Notes: generated by a model not told the origin, from the sequence alone. A stretch of DNA of 64,000 bases from Apostichopus californicus (GCA_020650975.1 JAIPMN010000252.1:1-64000); one strand, 5' to 3'; shown: positions 43,580 to 55,360, numbered from the stretch's first letter. Program-made: numbers and translations.

Positions 43580-44845
43580 GGACCCACTCCCACACATCAT
43601 GGCTCCAAGTGGGGCTGGAATTGGTGATTCTTGACCACTCCCCCACCCAATTCCCCCCCCCCCCATAAGTGACCAACCACCAGAAGAAAACACTTTTCCA
43701 TCAGTCAATATTCTGAAAGTTCAGGTAGCGTTTGGGTTCCCTAAAAATCCGTATGTCACATAAACCAGAAATATATGTATGTATTAGACAGTCAATTTCG
43801 ACATGAGAGTATTATCATAAAAATCCCACAGACCAGTTTGAATCCAGATATTTCTTGTTTTGCATGGTTAAACTTTCAACAATATAATACCTACTCTCCA
43901 ACGTAGAGAGGGCGTACGCAAACATGTCACTCTTGAGACGATTATGGGACCATTAGCTTTACATATGATATTGTGTAGTCTGACAATGTCAGCCAACGGT
44001 ATACAGATCTTCGTCATGTCACTTGCTCAACCTTCCCATCTCAGTGTGAGATGAAGACAGTCTTAAATCGTAACAAAACTTCTGGATCAGACCGTCCCTC
44101 CCTCCTATCCTGTATCGGTTCAGAGTCATCTTTCCCAAAAGGCTTCATATTCTAGCATTATCAGTCACCAAAGTAAGTAGATTTACACTTCCTCATTGAC
44201 ACGATGTGCGATTCTTAACCATGAGGTATCACTGTGTGACAAAACTGCGACCAGTTTGTGTACTCTATCAGAGGAATGTGGGGGTTTCATAAGGTAGCTG
44301 TTTCTCCATGAGCTTGCCACCGTCTCTAATACTTTACTCTCGCTTCATTTCCTTATTTATCAACAATTTTTGGTGTAAATTCTGTTCCTCTACCAACCCG
44401 ACCTCTTCCCATGTTTCCTTTTTTTTGCATTTTTTGCTTGCTTTTTCTATTATTTTATGATATATAAAGTTACTTATAAAGCAGGGTCAATCTTTAACTT
44501 AAAGATAAACAAATGCCTAAACAGAAATAGTAAAGTAAAAAAAAACAAGAATGCAACATCTTCTATTAGATAAAATTATAACTTTGATTGAATAATATTT
44601 TTTTCTTGTTAGAGAATGTAATTTTGTGACTTTGAAAGTTTGAAAATTTGACAAAAAAAATTTTGACTTTGAATTTTTTTGTGTAATTTAAGCTTTAAAT
44701 TATTTCATACTGTTATATAAATATATATATATTTTTTTGTGGAATACATGGTTAAGTTATCTATAGAAGTGGTCTTGGTATCCTCACTACGTAGCAATCA
44801 CTAGAATGTTTGCGACATTAAAAATAAACAACATTAATGACATTT
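43580..44845 (+). other. Probable 3' UTR of the PTPN9-like gene
   Basis: The stretch starts with a C-rich segment containing a run of C, then becomes AT-rich. The first canonical AATAAA after the stop codon is at 44823-44828, some 1.24 kb downstream, followed by T-rich sequence. The end is inferred from that hexamer only. A longer UTR using later signals, for example AATAAA at 48647-48652, cannot be excluded. Confidence 0.5.
44823..44828 (+). terminator. Candidate polyadenylation signal AATAAA for the PTPN9-like gene
   Basis: This is the first canonical hexamer after the stop codon at 43579, in strongly AT-rich sequence with T-rich sequence within 20-30 bases downstream. Choice of site is by position only. 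Confidence 0.45.
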
Positions 44846-44991
44846 CTTTAGTTGCTAGCTGGCATTTCAGGTAACTGCTCCTTGCTGCAGTCTGGTTGGC
44901 AGTAGTGATATATATTTGGTGTGAAAAGAACCATCTGTGTTTACCAACTGACAGGGCATTTTATTTGTGGGAAGAATATAAAACTTAACAT

Positions 44992-45600
44992 TTTTAGCTC
45001 AACTAATTGAGCTTTTGTCATGGCAATAGGTCCATCTGTCTGTCTGTCTGTCAACAATGGTTGAAAAGCTATTCCTCACAGGTGTGTTTTGTTCAAGTTT
45101 TACCAGACGTGGGGAATTTGCAATATACATTAGGGCGGTAAAAATTTCATCCACAAAAATACTCTTGTGGATGAAATCCACAAAAGTATGTCAAAGGTCA
45201 TTTGGGGTCATGAGAGGTCAAACAGTGAGTTTGTGCAAATGCCTACTCCTCCCTCGGGTTTGTTTGATATTGATGAAACTTGGTCATACTTATCAGCTAA
45301 TGATGGGTCAAAATATCTGTTCTCATGCATTGGGTTAAAAAGAAGGTTAAAACAGCAAAAATCATGTAAACATTTTATTTTCCAAGGTCATATGTGTGCT
45401 TTTGATCAAACTTAGTCATACTGATCAGCAGATGATGGGTCCTAAAGGTAAAAACTTAAACTTTCGGGTCAAAGATCATTTAGGGCCAAAAGAGGTCAAA
45501 GAGCTTAACAACATAAAAGTCTACCTCGTTGGGTTTGTTTCATCTGACCAAACATGATCATTGTGATAAGCAGATGATGGGTGAAATAAAAATTGTACTT
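44992..45600. repeat. Dispersed AGGTCA-containing repeat with foldback head
   Basis: Starts TTTTTAGCTCAACTAATTGAGCTTTTG, in which AGCTCAA/TTGAGCT form a hairpin. A TCTG microsatellite (45036-45054) follows, then repeated blocks with AAGGTCATTTGGGGTCATGA and AGAGGTCAAA, and two similar segments containing GTCATACT.ATCAGC..ATGATGGGTC (near 45283 and 45415). The organisation is like 8120-8440. It is noncoding; the open frames across it are short and unmatched. Confidence 0.6.
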
Positions 45601-46765
45601 AGGTTTGTTTAGTTCAGTTTCTTGGTAGTTGTAGACACTTGCAATGCTACAATATTGTATGAGAGTTGAGCTGTTGCATCATGGATGCTCTAGTTTGACG
45701 ATATTTAACACATGTAATACAGTTGCCATTAGTTTGATGTCTGATTCTGACCTCCATTTAAAGTTGATAGAAAAATATTCTGAATTTTGTTTGCCTTCAG
45801 AACACGATCATTCTGTGATGAGATTGCAGACTCAAATTTTATCATCCTATTGACTTGGTCTCTAAGTCCTTTAAGAAATTCTTACTTGCTATAAACCGGT
45901 ACCTATCACTGGCCATTCATGCCATGACAGCATAATGTTTCTCTCCCTGGTTTATACATGGCTTTAAGAGCAGATCTGCTCAGAGATCAATCTCAAGAAA
46001 GCTATGGATTCACTCCCTTGAATAATGAAGCAGCCCATCTGTGGGTCCATGGAGCCCTATTGCTATGGAACAAATATATTAATAATAAGTGAACATTTAA
46101 AGGTTTTCCAAATACAGAGAAAAATTGCATTACCAACTCAACGTTTTTAAACAAACGTGTGGAGAGAAAATGTCAGTTGTTCTCTTGCCAGGACTAAAGA
46201 GAGGTTGTTTAAATGACCTACAAATTTCCATTAAAAGCTTTTTGAAGAATTAACATTTTAAAGTATTTCTCATAATAGAAAATGTTTCATGAAATTGTGT
46301 ATGTTTATAAGGGAAGGAACAGAAGGAGAATAGAGACATTATTTCTAAAGAAATAAAGAAAATAGAAAAAATTGTCATATTCTTGGGTTCATATTATGAG
46401 CTGGTCATACCAGTAGGAGGTGAAGATGTTTGCAAAAAAATCTTACACACGGTGCTTTTTTAACAATTTGTAAATATAACTTTAATTAACTTGTGCGAAA
46501 ATGTGTAACATATAAAAGAGACCATGGAACATTGTTTTATTCTTTCAAATGTTAAGGTGTAAGGTTAAGATTGTGGTTAACACTGTTTCGTTTATTTATT
46601 TTGGCAGGAAGGTTAAAACTACACAGGTGTTGCCTTTTGAGATGTTATATCATATCACTCTGTGTGTAATATGTTTCTGAGTGTTATATTATCATCCTTT
46701 GTTCTTGCAAACACTATGCTGTGGTATAGTTTAGAAAAGGAAATTATAATCAATATGGCAAAACT

Positions 46766-46830
46766 CCCCACACCCACTCCCCACACCCACTCCCCTCCCC
46801 CACTCCCCACACCCACTCCCCTCTCAATAC
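46766..46830. repeat. C-rich minisatellite
   Basis: CCCCACACCCACT and CCCCTCCCCCACT variants alternate about five times. Confidence 0.85.
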
Positions 46831-49800
46831 CTTATTGAAATCGAAAGTACACTGTGAAGCAATACCACAAATGACATGGCATATTTTGTGTCACTTAATA
46901 TCAGAAACCTGATGGAAACCGGTAACAGATGGACAGGTTAATCTTCGGGGAATTTGGATAGGTTTGTTTGGCTAGGATACGGTAGGGAATAAATATTACG
47001 GGACCAGTTATATAAGACAGCTGACAAAGTGTTAAGAAGATGCTGGAATGAGTTTGAGATAAGCCAGTAATACGTGAAGTCTAAATATTGTTAAGTTTTC
47101 ATTGGCAGACTACTCTTCATTTCTCTTCTGTTTATGTATAAGCTTCATATTGTCTTGAATATGTCACAATGTAATAGTAGCAGTAGCATTCGCGATGAGC
47201 TTCCTGAAAACAATTACCGTATTATTTTAGTCCATCGAAAAAGGCGACATGAAAGATAAACTTAAAGAGCAAAAATTGAAGGCTATGAAAATCAATTAAT
47301 CAGATATGAAATTATGATTTGGTGGAGATTAAAATTTTCTTGTCTTGGATTTATGAATGTTAATAGTTCCAAAATGTTGTATCTCTTTGTATGATTGAGG
47401 AGAATGCAATGAAAATCAAAAAACCAATCAAAGGATTAACAGGACTCTCCTCTCTAGCTGAGGGTGCTGTCACAGATATCCTAACATGTGTGATCTATAC
47501 TCTACAGTCTACACAAATCAAAGTCTGAATCAAAGGAAAGTGATTGTGTGAAAGCGCAGCACACAACAACATGCGAACACATGCTTCGATGTTGGAAACT
47601 CCGAAAAATGTCATTGCATTTCAAAAGTAGTGAAGGTTTGGCCCACAGAGATGATACAGTGACTTACGTTAAATAAGAATCAAGTTTACGACCAGACTTG
47701 AGTCAGGACAATTGCTGGTAAATGACTCAACTCACCTTAAATATGAAGTTACTTGTTTACCAACTCTGACTTTAGAGGTCCTTGAGTCGTGCATTCAACT
47801 ACAAGGATTAAAACTTGTATCAGTTTATCAGGTATAACGTACTACATCTTAATACTTCAATGCAATCTTTATGACAGGTAACTTGATCTTTGTAAATAAA
47901 TGGTTGATGAAGATGTATTATTTGCTTTCATTATTCAGGGAGGAAAGAACTCTGCATGGTCCTTGACAAGAAAGGAAAAGACTTGACATTATTATCTCCT
48001 CTCATCTTCTGCCAGTTGTCCCATCTTTTAAAGTGCAGTTGGAGTAAATTGAAAGTTTGAAAAAAATAAGTTTATCAGTAATTTTGTCACAATTATAGTC
48101 AATTCAGCAATTCTTTGATGGCAATTTGATAAGTTGTGTTTACAAATTTTCATGCTGGCATAAACCGACCAAGGTATTGTTTGTTGCTGATGAAAATGAG
48201 TGAGTTTTTACTTTGAACTCTGACCTGACACACAGATACCATGGTTAATTGATTGTAGTAAACTGAAGATTTGAGGGTTACCAGCTAAGTTGAGTCAATC
48301 TCAAAGAAGTACTAAAAATAGACAGAAGTTTATGAAAGATTCCCATGTTGCTACCCATCGGAAAAATCGTATTACAATTCAGTATTAGTTTGTTACTTTT
48401 TGAAAGTAGAAAAATTGTTGTGTCATCATCAACTTGTGTCTGTATAGTAATATAAAGTTATGAAGCACAAGTATTTTTTGCCTATATAAGTTATTACAAA
48501 CTCAAGTGTAGAAGTAAATTAATGTCTCTTTTATTGGTTTATTTAAGTTGTATTTTTTTAATTCTTATTATTATGGTTATTGTTATTCTAAGAATCCATT
48601 AGGGATTCAACATGTACAGATGTGGTATGTACATAACTCACATTCTAATAAACTGAAACATATGTGGCAATGAAAATATGAATGGGCAATTTCTTTCTAG
48701 ATTTTTCTTTATAAGAAAAAATGGATACATTGCCTCTTCTTCCCCATATTTTGATTTCTTATTTTGTTGTTATGTTATACGGTTCAAAATACAAATATTT
48801 GTTCAGCAGGAATATAAATATACGTGTTTGCAAAAAAAATATATAGCTACTTGTAGTTTTCATATCATTTGAACTTTGTGATTTTATCCTTTCACATATC
48901 ACTTGTTAATATTGTCATCTTAGGACACTGTAGCTGTTGTTTGGTTACTTTCCAAAGTACGTGACCAGGGGTGGCAGAGCCTGGGGCACAGGGAGCACCT
49001 CTCCCTCCAGTTTGTAAAAAAAAAAAAACTTAAATTGTCCTTTTTCATAAAATTTAAGGGGAAAAAAGGAAATTTAAAAGTGCCTTTTTTGTTGAAATAT
49101 ATTTTCATGCTGGAAACTTGTAGTTAATGCACAGAGCACCCACATTGTTGGCAAAATTTGAGAGTAATTTGAGATAATATGCTCTCTCAAAGTCACCAAG
49201 TACCATTGCCCTTCAAAAGTTTTTGTATCAATCTCATATTTCCGATAATGGTTTATTTATTGCAGGAATGATCATGATTATGGAGAGATGTTTCTTTTCA
49301 TGTCCTTCCCCAGGAATGCAAGATGTTTAATATGGAACGACCACCCATCTGCAATCTAAACATTTCTTAATTTTGTGTTAGATCAGTCATGTGTAGCTGC
49401 TTACACTTTTCCTGTACTATCCCAACCCAGCACCTTCACCCCACCCCACATCACCCCACTCACTCCCTCATCATGTACATTAAAAGACCTCTATTTATAT
49501 GATGAAAAAATCATCTGAATGAAAAGGAAACATCAGCATTCATTCTGTAGGTCCTGTCAAATCCTCACCATATAATAGGATGATACTAGACATCTGAGGT
49601 GGGGGTGGGGGATCCTGGCATTTTGTTTTTGCCCTACAATTTCTTCAAAAAATTCCCACCAACTGCGCAAATATTATGGATGCAGACACCGGTGCAGTGC
49701 ACATGTGATTTCAAATGTAGATGAGCCAATCCTAAGTTTCCCCGATTATTTCAGATATTTCAGAGGTCAACTTTTACAGTGGGGGGAAGGTTAATGATTG

Positions 49801-51799
49801 ATGGTAAAAGGAGGGCATGGCCCTGTGGGTCGTTAAAGCGTTATCTCATGTAGGAGGGGAGAGGGCCTGGTAATCTTCAGTTTTGACTAATCATGATTGT
49901 ATAAAGGAAGGGGTGAGCTGGAGTTGTTGAACTGTGGACCCCCATGAATTCATATTTGAACTTTCAACTGCATGGTCAAACTTTGTGGGCGACTTTCTGA
50001 GTGAAGTATTTGTAGTAGACATCCTTATAGTTAATGGGTCACAATTACTTCGATATATTTGATCTGTACATGTAGAGATGCAGTGGCATGAGCCGTCTCT
50101 ATTAGGTGGTTTCTTCCACATATCAATCCGCCCAAATATTAGTTTCCCTCAGAAAAAAAGTACAAAAACGTAACATCAATTTCCATATGCTGCCAATAGG
50201 ATCCCCCCTCTTTGTTGCTTGTATGTTGGAAGCGCACAAATGGAAGTACTGTACATGTGGTGTGAAAACTTGGGAATTATTTGTAATGTTTAGACAACAT
50301 TGTGAAAGAGCAGAGTATGGAATTTGTATAATGGATCGTAAATGGTTTTGTTTTCAAGTGACGAAAGCCTTGGGCTGTCGTCGATAGAATATCTACATGA
50401 TCATGGGACGGCAATTGAAAACGCCTGGAATGTTACAAGGCCTTAGCTAAAAATATTACTTCAACGATTTCGTGTGTAAGTGAATGAATGTGCATCAGTC
50501 GTGGGCAAATCTTTCAATCACTTAGATAGGTTAACTATATGTCTCCCTCTATTTTGCACCAAGCCACGCATTGCTGAATGTATGTTGTGAAATAGCGATG
50601 TTCTAGTTTTATCTTTTTTATTTATTTTGATTATTATTTTTTTTACTACTATAAATTATATTGCACTATACACTTTTAATTAATTTGCAGTTAACAGGTC
50701 GGTATATAGGATTTACTTAATAAAGGGTGTGAAGAATCGTGCACAAAGAAACGTTTCATGCCGGTAATCTGACCTAGTTTCGAATGAGGTGTAACAGAAG
50801 TGTTAAGCACCACCATCGATCCCAGAAAATACACACATAGCTTGCTACCGTCGGTAATTAGACACTAGTGTACAGTCAATAAATACAGCTACGGTCAATA
50901 CCCACAACACAGTGTACCGATAGCAGCGATGGACATCTCAGGTCTAGATAAAAGATAACAAGGTATCACGTTTCATTACTGTCTGCATTTTGTAGCGACA
51001 GGCAGAAAACTTCACTTGCAACTTGCAAGCAACGGAAAGTTAACTTTTCAGAGCGCGGCACGCGGTTTGGGCGAGTCTTCAATGCCTTTAAGCTGTGAGC
51101 TGTAAACTCCAATCATTTCAATTTGTTTCGTTTCGCTCAAGCTGTGCTGCTGTGGTTAATTATAGATAATTGATATTTTCCAGAGAACATCTCTTTACGC
51201 CAGGAAATGCAACATAACGGGCGGCTTATATGATGTTGTAATGAAAAATTTGCTTTAAAATATTCCTTTTCAACCGTTCTTATGGATTTCTCACATTTCG
51301 ATCATTGTCTTTCTTGTCCTATAATCTGAGTATGAATGACCTAACTGTACAAATAAAATTAAAATAAATACATATTCAGCTCAATTACCATGACAACAGT
51401 GCTGTCTTTGTAGTTAAAGGTATGCTGTATTGGCCCCACATATGCTAGATATTCAAATATGGTCACCTTTGGTCAAAATTCTTAGACTGTTTTACTACAA
51501 CCTTCGAGGAAATTGTCCTCACTGGGACATTCAGTTATGTTGTGTGTTCCTTAGAAATGTCTGAGAACAATTCCGGGAGAGTAACGACCGCCAGGAAAGA
51601 ACTTTTTGAAAACTTCTAGCAATTATAGTGTGCTATAATTTGGGATTGAGACGATTTCTATCAGGCTGACATATAATATTCATATTGTGGATAGAGAAAA
51701 TAGCAAAACCACGTACCCTATACCGTTTTCTTTTTATGCAATGCATGTACCTACTAGTCTGACAATGTATCAATTCTAATCTCGCATCGTATTTTCTAG

Positions 51800-51997
51800 A
51801 TTTATATCATCATTCACGGAAGCGAAGTGGAATGGGCCACTTATATCCACCTTCAAATACTACAAGAAGCCCGCACAGAGGCCGGTAAAGGATTTGCAAA
51901 AGCGGACTCCCATATCATTGGGGATCTTCCCGGGAAAAATGAAAGTTTAAAACTTGAAATAGATATGGCATATATCTGCTATAAATTAGGTTATTGA
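51800..51997 (+). other. Exon-like open frame, unidentified
   Basis: After a plausible acceptor (ATTTTCTAG) one frame stays open for 65 codons and reads IYIIIHGSEVEWATYIHLQI, then LQEARTEAGKGFAKADSHII. A GTAAAG donor-like site lies at 51885. A hydrophobic strand followed by (S/D)xExEWAxY and a helix is how TIR-like domains of the BCAP/BANK1 adaptor group begin, but the match is short. All three frames are open here, and no partner exon was found. It could be an orphan exon, a gene remnant or chance. Confidence 0.25.
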
Positions 51998-52499
51998 TCT
52001 ACACACAAGTTTATGCTAATAGCTACCTTTTCTCTTTGTGCGCATTGAAGGGGGGGGGGTACACCCCATCCCCTCTGGATCCGCGCCGCCGTTGCTACCA
52101 GAGAGAATTATTTACAATAAGTGCTTCTAGTCCAGGGGGTTCTCCGAGGGTAGGGGGCTTGCCATATCCGAAAGATTTCAATCCGGCCCGAGAAAGATAC
52201 AATGGCCCACGTATTACTGCAACTTAGTATGCGCACAATATATGTATAGTGAGAGTTTGTCTCTCTCTGGTTCTTTGCTATAAGTTTGTCTTTCTCTTGC
52301 CCTCGCAGAGAAATAATTGATGAGCCCTGGCCCAGGCCTTTCACATTTATATTCGGCATGAAAGGCAACAATTTTACGTATTGCAGCCATGCATATATTT
52401 ATTTTTTATAGTTTTAGCTCTTTCTGGATGTACTATTCGATTGAAAGTTCACTTCAGATTGAAAATTCGTGGCTTTCTCTAGAAAAATATAACATCTTA

Positions 52500-52600
52500 G
52501 TTTGGCCGGCCAAGGGAACGAACTAACGACCTTCCAGCTGCTATGTTGTATTAACTATTAATGCCACCAACTTCATCCACTGCACCATATATGACTGATC
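52500..52600 (-). repeat. tRNA-derived SINE-like head
   Basis: On the minus strand an A-box TGGTGCAGTGG (52577-52587) is followed by AGTTCGTTCCC (52514-52524), a B-box variant. The wider spacing fits a tRNA with a long variable arm or a SINE. It lies just beyond the Penelope-like element. Confidence 0.4.
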
Positions 52601-52731
52601 ATTGGATGATCCCTGGCAGACCAAATTTCACCAACAATAATGTTAATAAATCTCATAAAGGGTCCTTGATTGTCCCTCCTGATCCCTTCCTGCTACTAAA
52701 CTAAACTAATTTAATGTGTAAAAGTAAGCGG

Positions 52732-52770
52732 GCCTGACGTTTCGATCTCAGCAGGACCTTCTTCAGAGGC
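52732..52770 (-). ncRNA. Hammerhead ribozyme of the Penelope-like type
   Basis: Minus-strand order: GCCT (stem I), CTGAAGA (CUGANGA core), one unpaired A, GGTC...GATC (stem II, one G-U pair), GAAAC, then ACGTC and AGGC (stem I return). All core positions fit the hammerhead consensus. ACGT is self-complementary, so stem III can form only as a very short helix or between two molecules, as reported for hammerheads of Penelope-like elements. Cleavage would be expected after the C of ACGTC. Confidence 0.7.
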
Positions 52771-53290
52771 TGAATGACAAGTTACAGTAACAAAGGGACA
52801 AATACACATACAGAATACAGACAGGTTAATGGACAGGGTGAACACAAAAGAGAAGATGTAATAGGATTAGTAGACAAGGGAAGAAGAGAAGAAAGAGACC
52901 AGGAGAGGAGAGGTAGGAGATAAACTGTACAGGGACAAAGAGAGGATTAAGGGAAGAGGATAGGGAGTAAACTAGAGAAGGACAAAGAAAACAGACTGTG
53001 GAAAGAAAAAAGTGGAAGAGAGCTATGAGAAAGGGGTGACAGAGGGGGAAACAAGGCCAGGGGGATGGAAGGGGGGGGGGACAGAAGAAATGTTAGTCAT
53101 GTCCTTCCTGAATGTTGAGCCCATTAGAATGAATGGTGCGAAGGCGTTGCATCCACGGACTCTCCCTGCTGATTCGAACTAGGTCAGGACGGCTACCTAA
53201 AGATAATAATTTAACAATCAAACCATCACAATTGTCCAACACCTCTGGAATCTTTTGCAGCGATGAGTCCTTGTTGAATAAAGTGCAAAC
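52732..53290 (-). mobile_element. Penelope-like retroelement, 3' portion of ORF and terminal repeat
   Basis: On the minus strand, 53290 to about 53096 reads ...SLGSRPDLVRISRESPW, then MQRLRTIHSNGLNIQEG and a stop. RESxWMxxLRTxxxxGLN is the typical C-terminus after the GIY-YIG endonuclease of Penelope-like elements. A noncoding tail follows that is purine-rich on the plus strand (about 52840-53080), then about 95 bp shared with the fragment at 34452-34575, ending in a hammerhead fold. Neither the reverse transcriptase nor the GIY-YIG core is in the window, so the copy is 5'-truncated and old. Confidence 0.75.
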
Positions 53291-53605
53291 AATTTCAGAC
53301 GACCATTAAACTGAGATTATTCCATCAACATACGTCAAATAATTCAAAACTTTCTCTCAGCTTGACTTCCAATAAAACATCAGCAATCCAGCGCGTTCGG
53401 CGCTAGAGCATCTCACGATTATATAACATTAACATCCACCGTTTTGTTTTGTCCTGTTGGCATTCCATGTGTAAATGCAAAGATCAAAACGACTGGGGAT
53501 GCGATTCTACGTTTTCATTGTCACAGATCACGTAGAACTTCCGTGGTGCTGGAAAGGACGGAATGAAGCAGTAAACAACCTGAAAATCCTTTCGGCTGCT
53601 GCAAA

Positions 53606-55360
53606 ATGGCCACAATTGATGACCAGTTCGAATACTCATCGACAGGTAACATCTTACAGAGAATTTTAAACTCAAAGAAAAGTTCAGAATCTCACAAATC
53701 TCGTTCAAATTTGTATCCAAACAAGTTGGTGGACACACAGAGTCCTCAGTTCCTGGACCAGGCACATGAAGACTCAATACAACATAGTGTGTACAGTGCG
53801 GTCCATCAGCACACTGCAGGCCCGAGTAGGCCTAGTCAACGTGAAGGCAGGTTTAACGTTGGAGGGGGCGTGAGTAATCATGGCTACCGAGATAGTGGAC
53901 GTAGAACCTTTGTCTGTAATGATGTCAATGGCGAAACTTCCTTCGGTAGTTTAGACCATTCTGGAGCTTCTGCTTCACCTAGGGCACATTCCCATCTTGA
54001 CCAAAGTGATATTATGGATGGTGCTAGCAACAGTAGTAGTTTTCAGAGCGAGTTTCTGAACATCTCTGAGGGTATAGACTTAGATTCTCTTACACCAGCC
54101 AATCTTTGCCGTTTATCATTTGTTGATTTAGCGAACTTGACAATTGTCTCTCTCGTGCAACTCCAAAAGTATGGTCAAATCATACTTAATCTTCAACAGG
54201 AAATGAGTGTTTTGAAAGAAGAGATTGATACTTTGAAAGGTGGACAACCCAAAAATTCCAAAAAGCGGTCAACCAATTGTGCTAGAGAATCGCTTTCAAA
54301 TGCTGCAGAAAATTTCCAAAAGCTTGATGCAATGTTAGAAAAATTGCCCACTGGAAAGATGCGTGATTGTGTAGAATGCTTGAACATTGAGGATGGCAAT
54401 AGGAAATCAACGTATGCCTGCAGAGTTTGCTGGAGAGGATTGCATCGATCACCTACGTGTGTTTACAAGCATCGTTGCTTGAAAACCTTGGTGAGGGACC
54501 TTGGGCTTAGCAATGATGCAGAGGATTTTGATAATGATGATGGAAGCAGTGCATATAATGATTATGGTGGCTATGACAATGGAGAACTTTACAATGGCTT
54601 AGACGAAAACATGGAATTTTCCACAGATTCTGCCGCTGCGTCAAGTGAAAGCCATCCAGCAACTTCAAAATCCATTCCAGTGAAACGTAAGAAACCTGTG
54701 GAAAATAATTTGCCAAACAAAGCAATGAAGAAGCCAAATTTTGGAAATGGAAGGGTTGATGCAATTTTTACTCATTGTATTAGAAAGATGGATGCCGGAA
54801 GTAGAAGGGAGTGCTCGTCTTGTTCAAACAGGAAAGCAGGCAAGCGCCAGAGATCACGTTATATGTGTGCTAAATGTGGGAGGGGACTCCATAGTAGAGG
54901 GACGTGCATCACAGTTCATCCATGTTGGGTGGAAGAGTTTAAAGGTTGGGAACAGGGGAAGGAGTTCAAAAAAGGAACTGCAATTAAAATCAAAACAGTC
55001 ACGTCTGAAATTGTTGAAGAAGAAGAAGTTGGAGAAACGGAAGCAAAGCTAGAACAAATTCCTGTGGAAGATAACAGTGAGTCTGAGGCTAATTATGAGG
55101 TAGTTGCTGTTGGAGGTATTGGGGAAGATGAAGGTGATGAGGGCCAGATTCTGGGCGCAGTTGAAGGTCCCGGCCAAGGGGAAGAAGAAAATGAGGAAGT
55201 CATTGTTGTCAAGAGAAACGAAAGCCCCTCCAAAGACCAGAAAGAGAGCCAGGAAAATGGGAAAGCTGACAGCCTAACAGATCAAGACCTGCGGAGAGAA
55301 GTACAGCAGGAATTTCAGGCAGAGGTGGCCAATGTACTGAAGGTATTAGATGAAGGGTAA
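53606..55360 (+). CDS. Nuclear-type protein with two piggyBac-like zinc ribbons, single exon, 584 aa
   Basis: The start ATG has A at -3 and G at +4, and an in-frame TGA lies 39 bases upstream (53564-53566), so the start is well defined. There is no intron. Residues 1-165 are polar. Residues 182-213 form a probable coiled coil (LVQLQKYGQIILNLQQEMSV). Module 1 is C255xxC258-x13-C272xxC275-x4-H280-x4-C285-x3-H289-x-C291. K360RKK is a likely nuclear localisation signal. Module 2 is C403xxC406-x14-C421xxC424-x4-H429-x4-C434-x3-H438-x-C440. The spacing, the Y-x-C-x2-C-x3-LH core and basic inter-Cys loops resemble the C-terminal zinc ribbon (cysteine-rich domain) of piggyBac transposases. No DDE transposase core is present. 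The C-terminal 110 residues are acidic. Function is unknown; DNA or chromatin binding is inference. Confidence 0.85.
   Translation: MATIDDQFEYSSTGNILQRILNSKKSSESHKSRSNLYPNKLVDTQSPQFLDQAHEDSIQHSVYSAVHQHTAGPSRPSQREGRFNVGGGVSNHGYRDSGRRTFVCNDVNGETSFGSLDHSGASASPRAHSHLDQSDIMDGASNSSSFQSEFLNISEGIDLDSLTPANLCRLSFVDLANLTIVSLVQLQKYGQIILNLQQEMSVLKEEIDTLKGGQPKNSKKRSTNCARESLSNAAENFQKLDAMLEKLPTGKMRDCVECLNIEDGNRKSTYACRVCWRGLHRSPTCVYKHRCLKTLVRDLGLSNDAEDFDNDDGSSAYNDYGGYDNGELYNGLDENMEFSTDSAAASSESHPATSKSIPVKRKKPVENNLPNKAMKKPNFGNGRVDAIFTHCIRKMDAGSRRECSSCSNRKAGKRQRSRYMCAKCGRGLHSRGTCITVHPCWVEEFKGWEQGKEFKKGTAIKIKTVTSEIVEEEEVGETEAKLEQIPVEDNSESEANYEVVAVGGIGEDEGDEGQILGAVEGPGQGEEENEEVIVVKRNESPSKDQKESQENGKADSLTDQDLRREVQQEFQAEVANVLKVLDEG

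Larger units (their letters stand above)
44846..53563. other. Intergenic region between the two genes
   Basis: Contents recognised: an AGGTCA-type repeat (44992-45600), CACACCCACTCCC minisatellite (46766-46830), exon-like ORF (51800-51997), tRNA-like segment (52500-52600) and Penelope-like element (52732-53290). A CpG-richer patch near 50990-51240 (GAGCGCGGCACGCGG) could be a promoter but has no attached gene. At 48968 CAGGGGTGGCAGAGCCTGGG resembles the start of some hAT elements, with no second end found. The stretches 45600-46760, 46830-48960 and 49150-50980 show nothing else. Confidence 0.6.

Noticed and set aside
48968-49140. CAGGGGTGGCAGAGCCTGGG as the end of a hAT element
   Set aside because: Only one end resembles hAT termini. 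No matching inverted end or target duplication was found.
53475-53777. Overlapping short frames at the 5' end of the zinc-ribbon gene on both strands
   Set aside because: The plus-strand frame is the 5' UTR in another frame and the minus-strand frame is antisense shadow. The real frame has its own start at 53606 with an upstream stop.
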